A stretch of 40,247 nucleotides of DNA, taken from positions 1-40,247 of the forward strand of contig DASPGW010000130.1 of assembly GCA_035620395.1 (NCBI GenBank). Direction: 5' to 3'. The first letter of the stretch is position 1; each line of letters opens with the position of its first letter. This stretch comes from Desulfuromonadales bacterium. GTDB lineage: Bacteria > Desulfobacterota > Desulfuromonadia > Desulfuromonadales > DASPGW01. Position numbers and translations under genes: made by a program. Below, piece after piece: positions 16,794 to 25,088 of this stretch. The notes under the pieces are model-generated. The model was given only the letters and a program-made list of their open reading frames with translations. It had not been told where the DNA came from and ran no database searches.

Positions 16794-16821
16794 TTGAGAC
16801 CCCGGCAAATCCTGCTAGACT
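16794..16821 (+). promoter_or_regulatory. Possible promoter for wrbA
   Basis: TTGAGA (16794-16799), a 16-base spacer and TAGACT (16816-16821), 44 bases before the wrbA ATG. The match is moderate. Confidence 0.4.
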
Positions 16822-16865
16822 GACTGGCAAGGTCTGTATTTTCTTTCAGATAGGGGAGGTCGCTG

Positions 16866-17480
16866 ATGAAGGTTCTGGTGGTCTACTATTCGCGTTACGG
16901 CCATGTCCGCGCTCTGGCCAGAGCGGTAGCGGAAGGGGTGGGTTCGGTGCCGGGCGTCGAGCTGGTGCTGCGGCGGGTGGCGGAGTTCCCGGAGGTGGAA
17001 AGGACCATGGCCGAGGACAAGTACGCCAGCGCGGTATGGGATGAGCACAGGGACGTCCCGGTCTGCACCCTGGAGGACCTGAGCCAGGCGGACGGGGTGG
17101 TCTTCGGCAGCCCGACGCGCTACGGCAACATGATCGCCCAGATGAAGAGCCTGATCGACTCGACGGCCGGGCTCTGGTTGAAAGGGGAGATGGAGGGGAA
17201 GCCGGCCGGCTGCTTCACCTCCACCGCCACCACCCACGGCGGCCAGGAGACGACCCTGCTCACCATGATGGTCCCCCTGCTGCACCTGGGGATGGTGATC
17301 GTCGGCGTCCCCTACTCGACCCCGGGGATGCTGCACACCGAGGGACGCGGCGGCACCCCCTACGGGGCGACGGCGGTGGCGGGGCCGCGCAACGAGCTCA
17401 AGCCGACACCCGAGGACCTGGAGATCGCTCGGGCGTTGGGGAAGAGGGTGGCCGAGGCGGCGGTGAAGCTGCGGGGGTAG
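16866..17480 (+). CDS. wrbA: NAD(P)H:quinone oxidoreductase, WrbA family
   Basis: A 204-residue flavodoxin-like protein that binds FMN and reduces quinones by two electrons, which limits redox cycling. The FMN phosphate loop is YYSRYGHVRALA (residues about 8-19). The segments GSPTRYGNMIAQMKSLIDSTAGLW and FTSTATTHGGQETTLL are characteristic of WrbA. GGGGAGG precedes the ATG. It forms a single-gene unit after the gltX terminator, and the IS5-type element begins 93 bases after its stop. Confidence 0.93.
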   Translation: MKVLVVYYSRYGHVRALARAVAEGVGSVPGVELVLRRVAEFPEVERTMAEDKYASAVWDEHRDVPVCTLEDLSQADGVVFGSPTRYGNMIAQMKSLIDSTAGLWLKGEMEGKPAGCFTSTATTHGGQETTLLTMMVPLLHLGMVIVGVPYSTPGMLHTEGRGGTPYGATAVAGPRNELKPTPEDLEIARALGKRVAEAAVKLRG

Positions 17481-17507
17481 CGTGATTTGTCCCAGAAACG
17501 ACATTTG

Positions 17508-17537
17508 CCCACGCGACGCTGCAACGAACGCAACGTA
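17508..17537. repeat. Dispersed CACGCGACG-CAACGAACG repeat, copy 1
   Basis: A degenerate repeat of short ACGC/AACG units (CCCACGCGACGCTGCAACG...) in the gap between wrbA and the insertion sequence. It is clearly related to 20472-20500 (about 22 of 28 positions by eye) and more weakly to 20530-20551. Function is unknown. Confidence 0.5.
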
Positions 17538-17573
17538 AAATCAGAGATACCCAAGTCAGATCATTCACCAATT

Positions 17574-18938
17574 AGCAGGTCGCTGAAAAACTCCTCCACT
17601 CTTCCGGGTTACCGACTAGGATGAGGTTTCAGGGCGCTTTCAGCGGGTCAATTTCGGTTTCTCGGCAATCTTGTTCTTTGATTCTTGGTTTCTCGACCCC
17701 CGATTTCGGAGTTTTGCCCATTTATTCGGGGCTTTGGGCAATCCCTTCCCCTTTTCATGCTGGGGAGACCCTCAGGATGTTTCGCATTCGGACCAAGTTG
17801 TAGGCGGCGGCGACCAGGGCGAAGTGCCATCCCACCCGGTCAGTTCCTCGGTACTTGGGTGAGCGGTAGTTGCCCACCGTCTTCATCCACCCGAAGATCT
17901 CTTCCACCCGCTTGCGGATGCGCTGGCTCACTTTGTATTCATCATGCCGGGTGGTGCGGTCGTCAATGGCGGAGGCGCGGTTGGTATTATTCTGGGCGAC
18001 ATGGGGTGTCACCTTGAACCCCTGCAGCGCTTTGACGAACTCCTGGGTGTCGTAATCGGCCCCCAAGGTGAACCGCCGCTTCTGGCCCTTTTTGCGGGAC
18101 GCCTTCTTGATCATGGCCAAGGCGGCCTCGCGCTCGGCGGTCCCGTTGGCCTGGGTCACGGTCGCTTCGACTACCAGGCCGTTGCGATTCTCCATCAGCG
18201 CGTGGCCGATGTAATAAAGATCGGCTCCCTGCTGGCTGCTCTTGCGATAGAGCTTGGCCTTCGGGTCGGTCACCGAGGCATGGGTAGCATTGGAGAGTTT
18301 CTCTCCCTTGAAGTCGCGCTCTTCGTTGCGACCGACCGGACCATCGGGCGGGCCGTCTTTGGGCCGGAAGCTCTTGATCGATGCCCAGGCTTCCAGCAAG
18401 GTGCCGTTCACCGTGAAATGCTCGCTGGAGAGCAGCTTCTTGCTGCGGGCCTGCGCCAACACGGCTGCGAAGAAATGAGCGGAAATCTCAGCCTTGAGCA
18501 GTCGATCGCGGTTTTTGGTAAACACCGTGGCGTCCCAAGGTTTTTCATCCAGAGCCATGTCGAGAAACCAGTGGAAGAGGATGTTGTAGTCGATCTGCTC
18601 GACCAACTGCCGCTCACTGCGGATCGTATAGAAGGCCTGCAGCAGTGAGGCCTTGAGCAGCTTCTCCGCGGGATGGAGGGGCGGCCGGTGTGGGAGTAGA
18701 TGGCATCAAACTGAGTGGAAATCTGTTTCCGCGCGGCATCGACCATGGCCTTGATGGGCCGCAGGGGATGATCCTTGGGCACCATGGCCTCCGGGGAGAC
18801 GTAGCTGAACATGGTCAGGGTTGATTCGTTCTCGCCGCGCATAAATTTCTCCTGCAATATCGGTTAGATATGCGCAGGATTGTAGCACAGAAGGCCGTCT
18901 TTACCTCGTTTGTTTACAGAGTTTTTCAGCAGCCTGCT
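17574..18938 (-). mobile_element. IS5-family insertion sequence with near-perfect terminal inverted repeats
   Basis: A 1365-bp element bounded by 20-base inverted repeats (17574-17593 and 18919-18938) that match at 18 of 20 positions and share the core GCTGAAAAACTC. The similarity runs three more bases outward (TTA/TAA), so the true ends could be slightly longer. The flanks read TTAG and CTAA at the two ends, which fit the YTAR target preference of IS5 relatives but are not an exact direct repeat, so a target duplication is not proven. It carries one transposase gene on the minus strand, broken by a frameshift. It separates wrbA from the tatD gene. Confidence 0.9.
17755..18857 (-). pseudogene. 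IS5-family transposase, frameshifted
   Basis: The transposase reads in one frame from 18857 (MQEKFMRGENESTLTMF...) through HTGRPSIP, then needs a shift into the frame of 17755-18606 to continue (VEQIDYNILFHWFLDMALDE...). Around 18667-18672 the coding strand reads ATCCCGCGGAG where ATCCCGCCGGAG would keep the frame, so one base appears to be missing. The N-terminal part is the DUF772-type domain, and the C-terminal part is a DDE domain with candidate Asp residues in TDPKAK and TLGADYDTQ and Glu in RVEEIFGWMK. Full length would be about 367 residues. A programmed frameshift is conceivable but no typical slippery run is present; a sequencing error is also possible. Confidence 0.85.
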
Positions 18939-18995
18939 AAGCCGAGGTTAGCCCGGTTCGACTTCCTCCCACCACTCCCCACCCCTATGAAACCA

Positions 18996-19019
18996 AAAGG
19001 CCCGCTCGCGCGGGCCTTT
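18996..19019. terminator. Intrinsic terminator of the tatD fusion gene
   Basis: The arms AAAGGCCCGC and GCGGGCCTTT form a 10-bp stem with a TCGC loop. On the minus strand it is followed by TTTTGGTTTC. It lies 43 bases after the stop of the TatD-radical SAM gene. Confidence 0.8.
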
Positions 19020-19061
19020 CCCATCAGAAATTATCCTTATCAGTTCCAACCGCATTCCGGT

Positions 19062-20444
19062 CTACCCCACCTCGTTGTACTCCCGCTCCCGAAACTCCAC
19101 CCCCAGTTCCTCCGCCACCCGCCGGCAGGCCGCCATATCGACCCCCGGCAGGCCGACTGCAGTCGCGGTGACCGAGGGGATGTGTCCCTTCGCCGCCACA
19201 AGAAACGCCTTGACCGCCTCGTACCCCTGCGCACCGAACTTCGACCGGCAGAGCCTCTGGTAGGTCTCGGCGTCCGGTGCGTTCAGCGAGACGGAGACGG
19301 CGTCGACGAGGCCTTCGAGCTCCGGCAGGATGTTGCGGCCATGCACCAGGTTCGCCTGGCCGTCGGTGTTGATGCGCACCTTGACGCCCTTCGCCTTCAG
19401 CCAGGCGGCGATCTCCCGGATCAGGTCGAGGCGGATCAGCGGTTCGCCGTAGCCGCAGAAGACCACCTCCTGGAAGCGGGTCGGATCGCCGATCGCCGCC
19501 AGCACCTGCGCCGCAGTCGGCTCGTACTCCAGCCGCAGGTGGTGCCCCTTGACGGTGAAGTCCTTGAACTTGGCGCAGAAGATACAGGCGTTGGTGCAGC
19601 GGTTGGTGATGTTGAGGTAGAGCGAGTCGCGGATGCGGTAGGCGATCTTGCTGGTCATGTCGACCTCGCCGATGCCGAACAGGTTGAAGGCGTTGAGGGT
19701 GGTGATGCGGGCTACGTCCTCGATGGTCAGCCCCTTGATGGTGGCAATCGCCTCGGCGGTGTGGCGGACGAAGGCCGGTTCATTGCGCCGGCCGCGGCAG
19801 GTCTGGGGAGCGAGGTACGGGCAGTCGGTCTCCACCAGCATCTGGTCGACGGGAAGGGCGCGCACCACCTCGCGGGCGGCTTCGTTCTTCGGGTAGGTGA
19901 TGGTGCCGGGGAAGGAGATGTAGAAGCCGAGCCCGATGCAGGCCCTGGCCATGGCGAGGTCGCCGCTGAAGCAGTGCAGGACGCCGCCGACTTCGCTAGC
20001 CCGCTCCTCGCGCAGGATCTGCAGCACTTCGTCGTGCGCCTCGCGGTCGTGGACGATGACCGGCAGACCGACTTCGCGGGCCAGGCGGAGTTGCTGGCGG
20101 AAGGATTGCCGCTGCACCTCGCGCGGGGAGCGGTCCCGGTAGAAATCGAGGCCGATTTCGCCGATGGCGACAACTTTTGGCTCCCTTGCGAGCCGGCGCA
20201 GCTCATCGAGCCCGGCCGCGTCGGCCTCGCCGGCGTCATGTGGGTGGATGCCGACGGCAGCGTAGATGGAGGGGTGCGCCGCGGCGATCTTCACGCTTTC
20301 CCGGGAACTGGCGAGGTCGCAGCCGATGGTGAGGATGTGACTGATGCCGTTGTCGCCGGCGCGGGCGATGACGGCATCCAGGTCGGCGGCGAACTGGCCG
20401 CTGTCGAGGTGGGCGTGGGTGTCGATTAAAAGGGGTAGGGACAT
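19062..20444 (-). CDS. TatD-family hydrolase fused to a radical SAM domain
   Basis: A 460-residue two-domain protein. Residues 1-255 form a complete TatD metal-dependent hydrolase with ligands His10 and His12 (HAHLD), Glu96 (GEIGLD), His132, His157 and Asp207 (ETDCPYL); family members act as 3'-5' DNases or other phosphoesterases. Residues about 270-460 form a radical SAM domain with C283-x3-C287-x2-C290 (NRCTNACIFCAKF), then FCGYGEPLIRLDLI and VRINTDGQANL. This second part matches the radical SAM proteins that are elsewhere encoded next to tatD. The ATG at 20444 (GGAGAA upstream) gives the canonical TatD start; a 23-residue longer frame has no family similarity. It is downstream of metG, after a terminator. 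The substrate of the radical SAM part is unknown. Confidence 0.9.
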   Translation of the reverse strand: MSLPLLIDTHAHLDSGQFAADLDAVIARAGDNGISHILTIGCDLASSRESVKIAAAHPSIYAAVGIHPHDAGEADAAGLDELRRLAREPKVVAIGEIGLDFYRDRSPREVQRQSFRQQLRLAREVGLPVIVHDREAHDEVLQILREERASEVGGVLHCFSGDLAMARACIGLGFYISFPGTITYPKNEAAREVVRALPVDQMLVETDCPYLAPQTCRGRRNEPAFVRHTAEAIATIKGLTIEDVARITTLNAFNLFGIGEVDMTSKIAYRIRDSLYLNITNRCTNACIFCAKFKDFTVKGHHLRLEYEPTAAQVLAAIGDPTRFQEVVFCGYGEPLIRLDLIREIAAWLKAKGVKVRINTDGQANLVHGRNILPELEGLVDAVSVSLNAPDAETYQRLCRSKFGAQGYEAVKAFLVAAKGHIPSVTATAVGLPGVDMAACRRVAEELGVEFREREYNEVG

Positions 20445-20471
20445 GGATTCTCCAATACCTTGAAAATCGGT

Positions 20472-20500
20472 CTCACGCAACGCCGCAACGAACGCTACGC
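20472..20500. repeat. Dispersed CACGC-AACG repeat, copy 2
   Basis: CTCACGCAACGCCGCAACG followed by AACGCTACGC, closely related to 17508-17537. It lies in the 295-base metG-tatD gap, which otherwise holds only the third copy (20530-20551), the inverted pair CAAATCCTT/AAGGATTTG (20511-20519 and 20564-20572), the metG terminator and a REP-like palindrome. I see no gene in this gap. Confidence 0.5.
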
Positions 20501-20529
20501 AAACCCTGGTCAAATCCTTAAGCTATTTT

Positions 20530-20551
20530 CTCACGCGAAGCCGCGAAGACG
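20530..20551. repeat. Dispersed CTCACGCGAAGCCGCGAAG repeat, copy 3
   Basis: CTCACGCGAAGCCGCGAAGACG is the same repeat type as the copy starting at 20472, with the spacer units CGAAG instead of CAACG. It lies between the arms of the 9-bp inverted repeat at 20511-20519 and 20564-20572. Confidence 0.45.
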
Positions 20552-20659
20552 TGGAGAAATTCAAAGGATTTGATGTTTTGGTTTTACTTCGCTCTATTCA
20601 CTTAGCGTTAGAATTCGTCGCGTCGACGCGGCGACACGTAATCGATTCGATTTTACAAT

Positions 20660-20684
20660 AAACAAGGGGCGCAAAGTGCGCCCC
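20660..20684 (-). terminator. Intrinsic terminator of the metG operon
   Basis: GGGGCGC/GCGCCCC forms a 7-bp stem with a 5-base loop. On the minus strand it is followed by TTGTTTATT. It begins 56 bases after the metG stop codon. Confidence 0.8.
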
Positions 20685-20698
20685 GAAGGTGATGCGGC

Positions 20699-20724
20699 GG
20701 TAGGGGCACGGCATGCCGTGCCCT
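20699..20724. repeat. REP-like GGTAGGGGCACGG palindrome after metG
   Basis: GGTAGGGGCACGG followed by CATGCCGTGCCC: the arms GGGCACGGCATGCCGTGCCC are a perfect 20-base palindrome. The GTAGGGGC opening is shared with the element between purF and pyrE and resembles the one at the purQ stop. Confidence 0.55.
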
Positions 20725-20739
20725 TGGATCAAAGTCTCG

Positions 20740-22272
20740 TTATTCCGCTTCGATGCGCGGGAAGAGGGGTTCTGCCTTGGCGATTTTTGCTCCGGCCTTG
20801 AGTCCGCCCCAGCCGTCCTTCCCATCGAGGGAGATGTCCGCCGGGTCGCAGCCGAGGGTCGTCATGATCTTGCCGGCGGTTTCGGGCATGTAAGGGGCGA
20901 CCAGCAGGCCAATCAGGCGGATTCCCTCGATCAGGTTGTACATGACCGTTCCCAGTCGGGGGCGCTGCGCCTCGTCCTTGGCCAGAGTCCAGGGGGCGGT
21001 TTCGTCGATGTACTTGTTGGCCGCGCCGACCAACTCCCAGATCGCCTGCAGCGCCTTGTTGAAGGCGAGTTCGTCCATGTGAGCTTCGATGGCGCGGACG
21101 GCGGCGGGGAAACGGGCGATGAAAGCCGCGTCCACTTCAGGGGTGCCGACAGGGGCGGGGAGGGCGCCGTCGAAGTATTTGCCGAGCATGGCCGTGGAGC
21201 GGCTGACCAGGTTCCCCAGGTCATTGGCAAGGTCGGAGTTGATCCGGTGCACCAGGGCCGAATGGGAGAAGTCGCCGTCGAGTCCGAAGGGGACCTCGCG
21301 CAGCAGGAAGTAGCGGATGGCGTCGACTCCGTACTTGTCGACCAGCATGTTCGGTTCCACCACGTTGGCCAGGCTCTTGCTCATCTTCTGCCCCTCGACG
21401 GTCCACCAGCCGTGCGCGAACACCTTTTTTGGCAGAGGGATGCCGGCAGCGAGCAGGAAGGTGGGCCAGTAGACGGTGTGGAAGCGCAGGATGTCCTTGC
21501 CGATCACATGCACGTCGGCAGGCCAGTAACGGCCGAAATCGCCATCCGGGTCGTCAGGGTAGCCGAGGGCGGTGATGTAATTGGTCAGCGCATCGAACCA
21601 GACGTAGATGACGTGCTTTTCATCCCCCGGGACCGGAATTCCCCAGGAAAAGGAGGTGCGCGAGATGGAGAGGTCGCGCAAGCCCTCCTTGACGAAGTTG
21701 AGAATCTCGTTGCGCCGGCTGCGCGGCTGGATGAAGTCCGGATTGGCTTCAATATGCCGGATCAACTGCTCCTGGTATTTGCTCATCCGGAAGAAATAGG
21801 ACGATTCCTTGAGCTTTTCCGTCGGGCGGCCGCAGTCGGGACAGCAGCCGTCCATCAGCTGGGTCTCGGTCCAGAAGGTCTCGCACGGCGTACAGTACCA
21901 GTCCTCATACTCGCCCAGATAGATGTCGCCAGTGGCCAGTATCTTCTCGAAAAGGTGCCGCACCCCTTTTTTGTGCCGTTCCTGCGAGGTGCGGATGAAG
22001 TCGGTGTTGGAGACGTTGAGCTTCTCCCAGAGTGCCTGGAAACGCTTCATGACCCGGTCCGCCAGTTCCAGCGGCGTCTCCCCCTTGGCCTGGGCGGCTT
22101 TTTCCACCTTCTGGCCGTGCTCGTCGGTGCCGGTCAGGAAAAAGACGTCAAAGCCGCGGGCCCGTTTGTAGCGGGCCAACACGTCACAGGCCAGCGTGGT
22201 ATAGGCATGGCCGATGTGCGGCACATCGTTGACGTAATAGATCGGGGTGGTGATGTAGAAGGCCTTGGCCAT
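20740..22272 (-). CDS. metG: Methionyl-tRNA synthetase
   Basis: A 510-residue class I synthetase that charges initiator and elongator tRNA-Met. The HIGH-type motif is in DVPHIGHAYTTLACD (residues about 16-30), the zinc-binding cysteines are in CTPCETFW and CCPDCGRP, and the KMSKS motif is in EGQKMSKSLANVV (about residue 300). The C-terminal EMAP/tRNA-binding domain found in some MetGs is absent, consistent with the shorter form. It starts 14 bases after the ricT stop and is the last gene of the tmk-holB-ricT-metG operon; a terminator follows. Confidence 0.96.
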   Translation of the reverse strand: MAKAFYITTPIYYVNDVPHIGHAYTTLACDVLARYKRARGFDVFFLTGTDEHGQKVEKAAQAKGETPLELADRVMKRFQALWEKLNVSNTDFIRTSQERHKKGVRHLFEKILATGDIYLGEYEDWYCTPCETFWTETQLMDGCCPDCGRPTEKLKESSYFFRMSKYQEQLIRHIEANPDFIQPRSRRNEILNFVKEGLRDLSISRTSFSWGIPVPGDEKHVIYVWFDALTNYITALGYPDDPDGDFGRYWPADVHVIGKDILRFHTVYWPTFLLAAGIPLPKKVFAHGWWTVEGQKMSKSLANVVEPNMLVDKYGVDAIRYFLLREVPFGLDGDFSHSALVHRINSDLANDLGNLVSRSTAMLGKYFDGALPAPVGTPEVDAAFIARFPAAVRAIEAHMDELAFNKALQAIWELVGAANKYIDETAPWTLAKDEAQRPRLGTVMYNLIEGIRLIGLLVAPYMPETAGKIMTTLGCDPADISLDGKDGWGGLKAGAKIAKAEPLFPRIEAE

Positions 22273-22286
22273 GGGGATCTCCTGGG

Positions 22287-23372
22287 CTATTTTTGCCGGG
22301 GCCGACGTCGGCCCCGGTTCCTTTTCCGTTTGCTCTTGCTCTGGGCGGTCTCATCGGCGGCCTCCACCGGTTCGGCGGGCGAAAGCGGAGCGGCGGGCGT
22401 AACCGGAGCGGCGGGTGTAACCGGAGCGGCGGGTGTGCCCGGTTCGGCCGTCGGTGGTGCCGTCCGGAACTTTTCTTCACGCTTCAGTCGGGGTTCCCGA
22501 GGCCGGCGGGATTCGCGCTCCCTTTCGTTTTTTGCCGGTGACGGCGGCGTGACGGCAGGCGACGGCGCGGCGACCTGACCCCGCTCGACCTGCTCCGCCG
22601 TAACCTCCATGAACTTGCCGTCCTCCATCCGGAGCGTGACCTTCTGAGCCAGTATCTTCTGATCGATGACTTCGCCCCCCTTCCCCTCGATAAGGACTTT
22701 GCGGCCGCATTTGGGGAGGTTTTTCCTCATGCTGCAGTACGTTTCGAATTCATAGCCCAGGCAGCAGAGAAGGCGGCCGCATTGGCCGGATATCTTGTTG
22801 GGGTTGAGGGCGAGGCCTTGCTCCTTGGCCATTTTGACGGATACCGGGGCAAACTCGGTGAGAAAGGTGCAGCAGCAGAGTTCGCGGCCGCAGATGCCGA
22901 TGCCACCAATCATCTTGGCTTCGTCGCGAACGCCGATCTGGCGCATTTCGATCCGCGTATGAAAGTGATGGGCGAGATCCTTGACCAGTTCGCGGAAATC
23001 GACCCGGCCGTCGGCCGTGAAGAAAAAGATGATCTTGGAGCCGTCGAACAGATATTCGGCCCGCACCAGTTTCATCTCCATCCGGCGTTCCTTGATACGC
23101 TGCTGGCAGAAGCGCAATGCCTCCTTTTCACGAGCCGTGTTGACATTGGCCAGGGCAATGTCTTCCTCGGTGGCTGGTCGCACGATGCTCTTGACATCCT
23201 CCGGAGCGGCACTGCGCTGAACCTCCCTCGGCGGTTCCACGACGGTGCCGAGTGCCCGGCCGCGATCGGTTTCAACGACCACCCGATCGCCGGCCCTGAG
23301 TTCAAAATTGAGGGCGTTGAAATCGTAGTGCCGGCCGGCGGCGCGAAATTTGATGGGGACGAGACGAATCAT
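22287..23372 (-). CDS. ricT: PSP1-domain protein, RicT/YaaT family, with a repetitive basic tail
   Basis: A 361-residue protein. The first 270 or so residues are a PSP1/YaaT domain with the conserved cysteine-rich segments GICGRELCCCTFL and GQCGRLLCCLGYEFE. In Bacillus, RicT binds Fe-S clusters with RicA and RicF and affects RNA processing by RNase Y, sporulation and competence. Neither partner gene is seen here. The last 90 residues are low complexity: charged stretches, then a PAAPVT repeat encoded by three 18-base DNA repeats (22386-22439), then a highly basic end (SKRKRNRGRRRPRQK) that could contact nucleic acid. It lies 79 bases after holB and 14 before metG, as in the Bacillus neighbourhood. 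Confidence 0.88.
   Translation of the reverse strand: MIRLVPIKFRAAGRHYDFNALNFELRAGDRVVVETDRGRALGTVVEPPREVQRSAAPEDVKSIVRPATEEDIALANVNTAREKEALRFCQQRIKERRMEMKLVRAEYLFDGSKIIFFFTADGRVDFRELVKDLAHHFHTRIEMRQIGVRDEAKMIGGIGICGRELCCCTFLTEFAPVSVKMAKEQGLALNPNKISGQCGRLLCCLGYEFETYCSMRKNLPKCGRKVLIEGKGGEVIDQKILAQKVTLRMEDGKFMEVTAEQVERGQVAAPSPAVTPPSPAKNERERESRRPREPRLKREEKFRTAPPTAEPGTPAAPVTPAAPVTPAAPLSPAEPVEAADETAQSKSKRKRNRGRRRPRQK
22386..22439. repeat. Three tandem 18-bp repeats inside ricT
   Basis: Three near-identical copies of CGGAGCGGCGGGTGTAAC, encoding PAAPVT-type units in the C-terminal tail of RicT. Being in-frame multiples of three, they can change number without breaking the gene. Confidence 0.85.
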
Positions 23373-23451
23373 ATGGGATGGGAAAACCTCGTAAATGGGT
23401 TCGGTCGTATGAGGCGGCCAGGGTGGCCGATTCCTCAGGTCTGGTCGCAGC

Positions 23452-24420
23452 TCAGGCGGCCAGGTGCATCAGCAGGACGTCCATGGCCAACTCCCGGTTG
23501 ACGTTGCGGTCGAGCTGTCGACGGCTGGCGGCGATGGCATCGAGCTTGCGCAACAGGGTCGGAACGGTTTCCCGTCCGGCGGTACGGCGAATTTTGTCCA
23601 TAAGGTCGATATTGACCAGTTCCTGTTCCGGACGCCCGTGGTGGAAAAGCAGCAGGTCACGGTAAAAGGCCTGAAACATTTCGAGTATTTCAGGCAATTG
23701 TTCTTTTTGCTCGGCGAGTTCGTGAGCAAGATCGAACAGGGGGATGACGCTGCCGGCCGAAAGAGCGGTCAGCGATTTGAGCAGCGTCCGCCGCCCTTCG
23801 ATGTAGAGGTCGCGGTCCTTGCCCAGCGCTTTTTTGAAGCTTCCCTCGGAAAGGGCCGCCAGGATGTGCCCCTGGGTCTCATCCACCCCCAGCCGCTCGA
23901 GAAGGACTTGCCGCAGCTTCTCCTGCGGCAGGCGCCCGAAGGGGAGTCGCTGACAACGTGAACGGATGGTCGACAAAACCCCTTCCGGCCGCGCAGTGAG
24001 AAGAATAAGCAGGGCGTCTCCGGTCGGTTCCTCCAGGGTCTTGAGGAGGGAGTTGCCGGCTGCCGGATTCATTTTTTCGGCGCCGTCGATGAGGCAGACC
24101 TTCTTCGGCGCCTCCAGGGGACGATAGGAGAGTTCCTTCTGCAGGCCCCGGATCTGCTCGATCTTGATCGAGGCGCCGTCGGCTTCCAGGATGTGGAGAT
24201 CGGGGTGGTTGTGATGATCCACTTTGCGGCAGGCGCAGCAGCTGCCGCAGCCGCTGCCGTCCTGGCAAAACACCGCCCGGACCAGGGCGAGCGCCATCAG
24301 TCGCTTGCCGATTCCTTCCGGGCCCTCGAACAGATACGCGTGGGCCAACCGGCCCGAGTCGACGGCGCGGCGCAGGATGTCCTTCTGGCGGTCGTGTCCC
24401 AGTATCTGGTTGAAGGTCAT
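23452..24420 (-). CDS. holB: DNA polymerase III, delta' subunit
   Basis: A 322-residue AAA+ clamp-loader subunit that helps load the beta sliding clamp at the replication fork. The nucleotide-binding-like loop is FEGPEGIGKRLMAL (residues about 31-44). Zinc-binding cysteines are in CQDGSGCGSCCACRKV. The LLKTLEEPTGDALLILLT segment and the sensor motif TIRSRCQRLPFG, containing the conserved SRC, are typical. It overlaps tmk by four bases (ATGA), so the two are translationally coupled, as is common. Confidence 0.93.
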   Translation of the reverse strand: MTFNQILGHDRQKDILRRAVDSGRLAHAYLFEGPEGIGKRLMALALVRAVFCQDGSGCGSCCACRKVDHHNHPDLHILEADGASIKIEQIRGLQKELSYRPLEAPKKVCLIDGAEKMNPAAGNSLLKTLEEPTGDALLILLTARPEGVLSTIRSRCQRLPFGRLPQEKLRQVLLERLGVDETQGHILAALSEGSFKKALGKDRDLYIEGRRTLLKSLTALSAGSVIPLFDLAHELAEQKEQLPEILEMFQAFYRDLLLFHHGRPEQELVNIDLMDKIRRTAGRETVPTLLRKLDAIAASRRQLDRNVNRELAMDVLLMHLAA

Positions 24421-25064
24421 GATGGCCCTTTTTGCGTCAGCACGGCTTCGACTGCGGCTCCGATGCGCTCGGCTACCACATCGACCGACCCGGTAGCGTC
24501 TATCACCATGAAACGCTCGTGCTGCCGGGCCAGTTGCAGATACACGCTTCTTACGCGGCGATGGAAGTCGAGGTTTTCCCGTTCAAAACGGTCCTCTTCA
24601 GGGGCGGACGCATTGCGCCGTCGCGCCCGCTGCAATCCTTCTTCGGCCGGCATGTCGAGCAGAAGGGTAAGGTTCGGCAGAAGCCCGTCGGTCGCCAGCG
24701 TATTGAGCCCGGCGATGAGTGAAGGATCAAGACCGCGGCCGCCTCCCTGATAGGCAACGGTCGCATCGATGAAGCGGTCGCAAAGAACCAGTGTCCCGCC
24801 GCTCAGGGCCGGACGGATGACCTCGTCTACGTGCTGGGCACGAGCGGCGGCGTAGAGCAGCAATTCGGCCCGTGGGACGAGCGCACTGCTGCCGGGATGA
24901 AGGAGTATGCTGCGAATGGCATCGGCGATGGGACAGCCACCCGGTTCCCGGGTGACCAGAACCTCCAGTCCGCTTCTGCGCAGCCGTTCGGCCAGCAGGC
25001 GGATCTGGGTGGTTTTGCCGCAGCCCTCTATTCCCTCAAAGGTTATGAAAAGTGACATTTGCAC
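24417..25064 (-). CDS. tmk: Thymidylate kinase
   Basis: A 215-residue enzyme that phosphorylates dTMP to dTDP. The P-loop is FEGIEGCGKTTQ (residues about 8-19), the DR motif is LCDRFIDATVAYQGGGRG, and the lid region is RRRNASAPEEDRFE. The ATG at 25064 gives MQMSLFITFEG; the ATG two codons later is equally possible. It is the first gene of a - strand operon (tmk-holB-ricT-metG), with a near-consensus promoter 25 bases upstream. The divergent rnc gene starts 160 bases away. Confidence 0.95.
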   Translation of the reverse strand: MQMSLFITFEGIEGCGKTTQIRLLAERLRRSGLEVLVTREPGGCPIADAIRSILLHPGSSALVPRAELLLYAAARAQHVDEVIRPALSGGTLVLCDRFIDATVAYQGGGRGLDPSLIAGLNTLATDGLLPNLTLLLDMPAEEGLQRARRRNASAPEEDRFERENLDFHRRVRSVYLQLARQHERFMVIDATGSVDVVAERIGAAVEAVLTQKGPS

Positions 25065-25088
25065 CAGTCTGCTCAGTTAAATCGATAT

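Noticed and set aside
18870-20429. A 519-residue + strand open frame
   Set aside because: It lies opposite the TatD-radical SAM fusion and reads as low-similarity Gly/Val/Asp-rich sequence typical of antisense frames.
20445-20739. A small gene or RNA in the metG-tatD gap
   Set aside because: No open frame with a start and ribosome binding site stands out; the gap is explained by repeats and a terminator.
22386-22439. The tandem repeat as a CRISPR array
   Set aside because: The 18-base copies are contiguous without spacers and are in frame inside ricT.
20713-22578. A 621-residue + strand open frame
   Set aside because: It is antisense to metG and the end of ricT, both of which are unmistakable.
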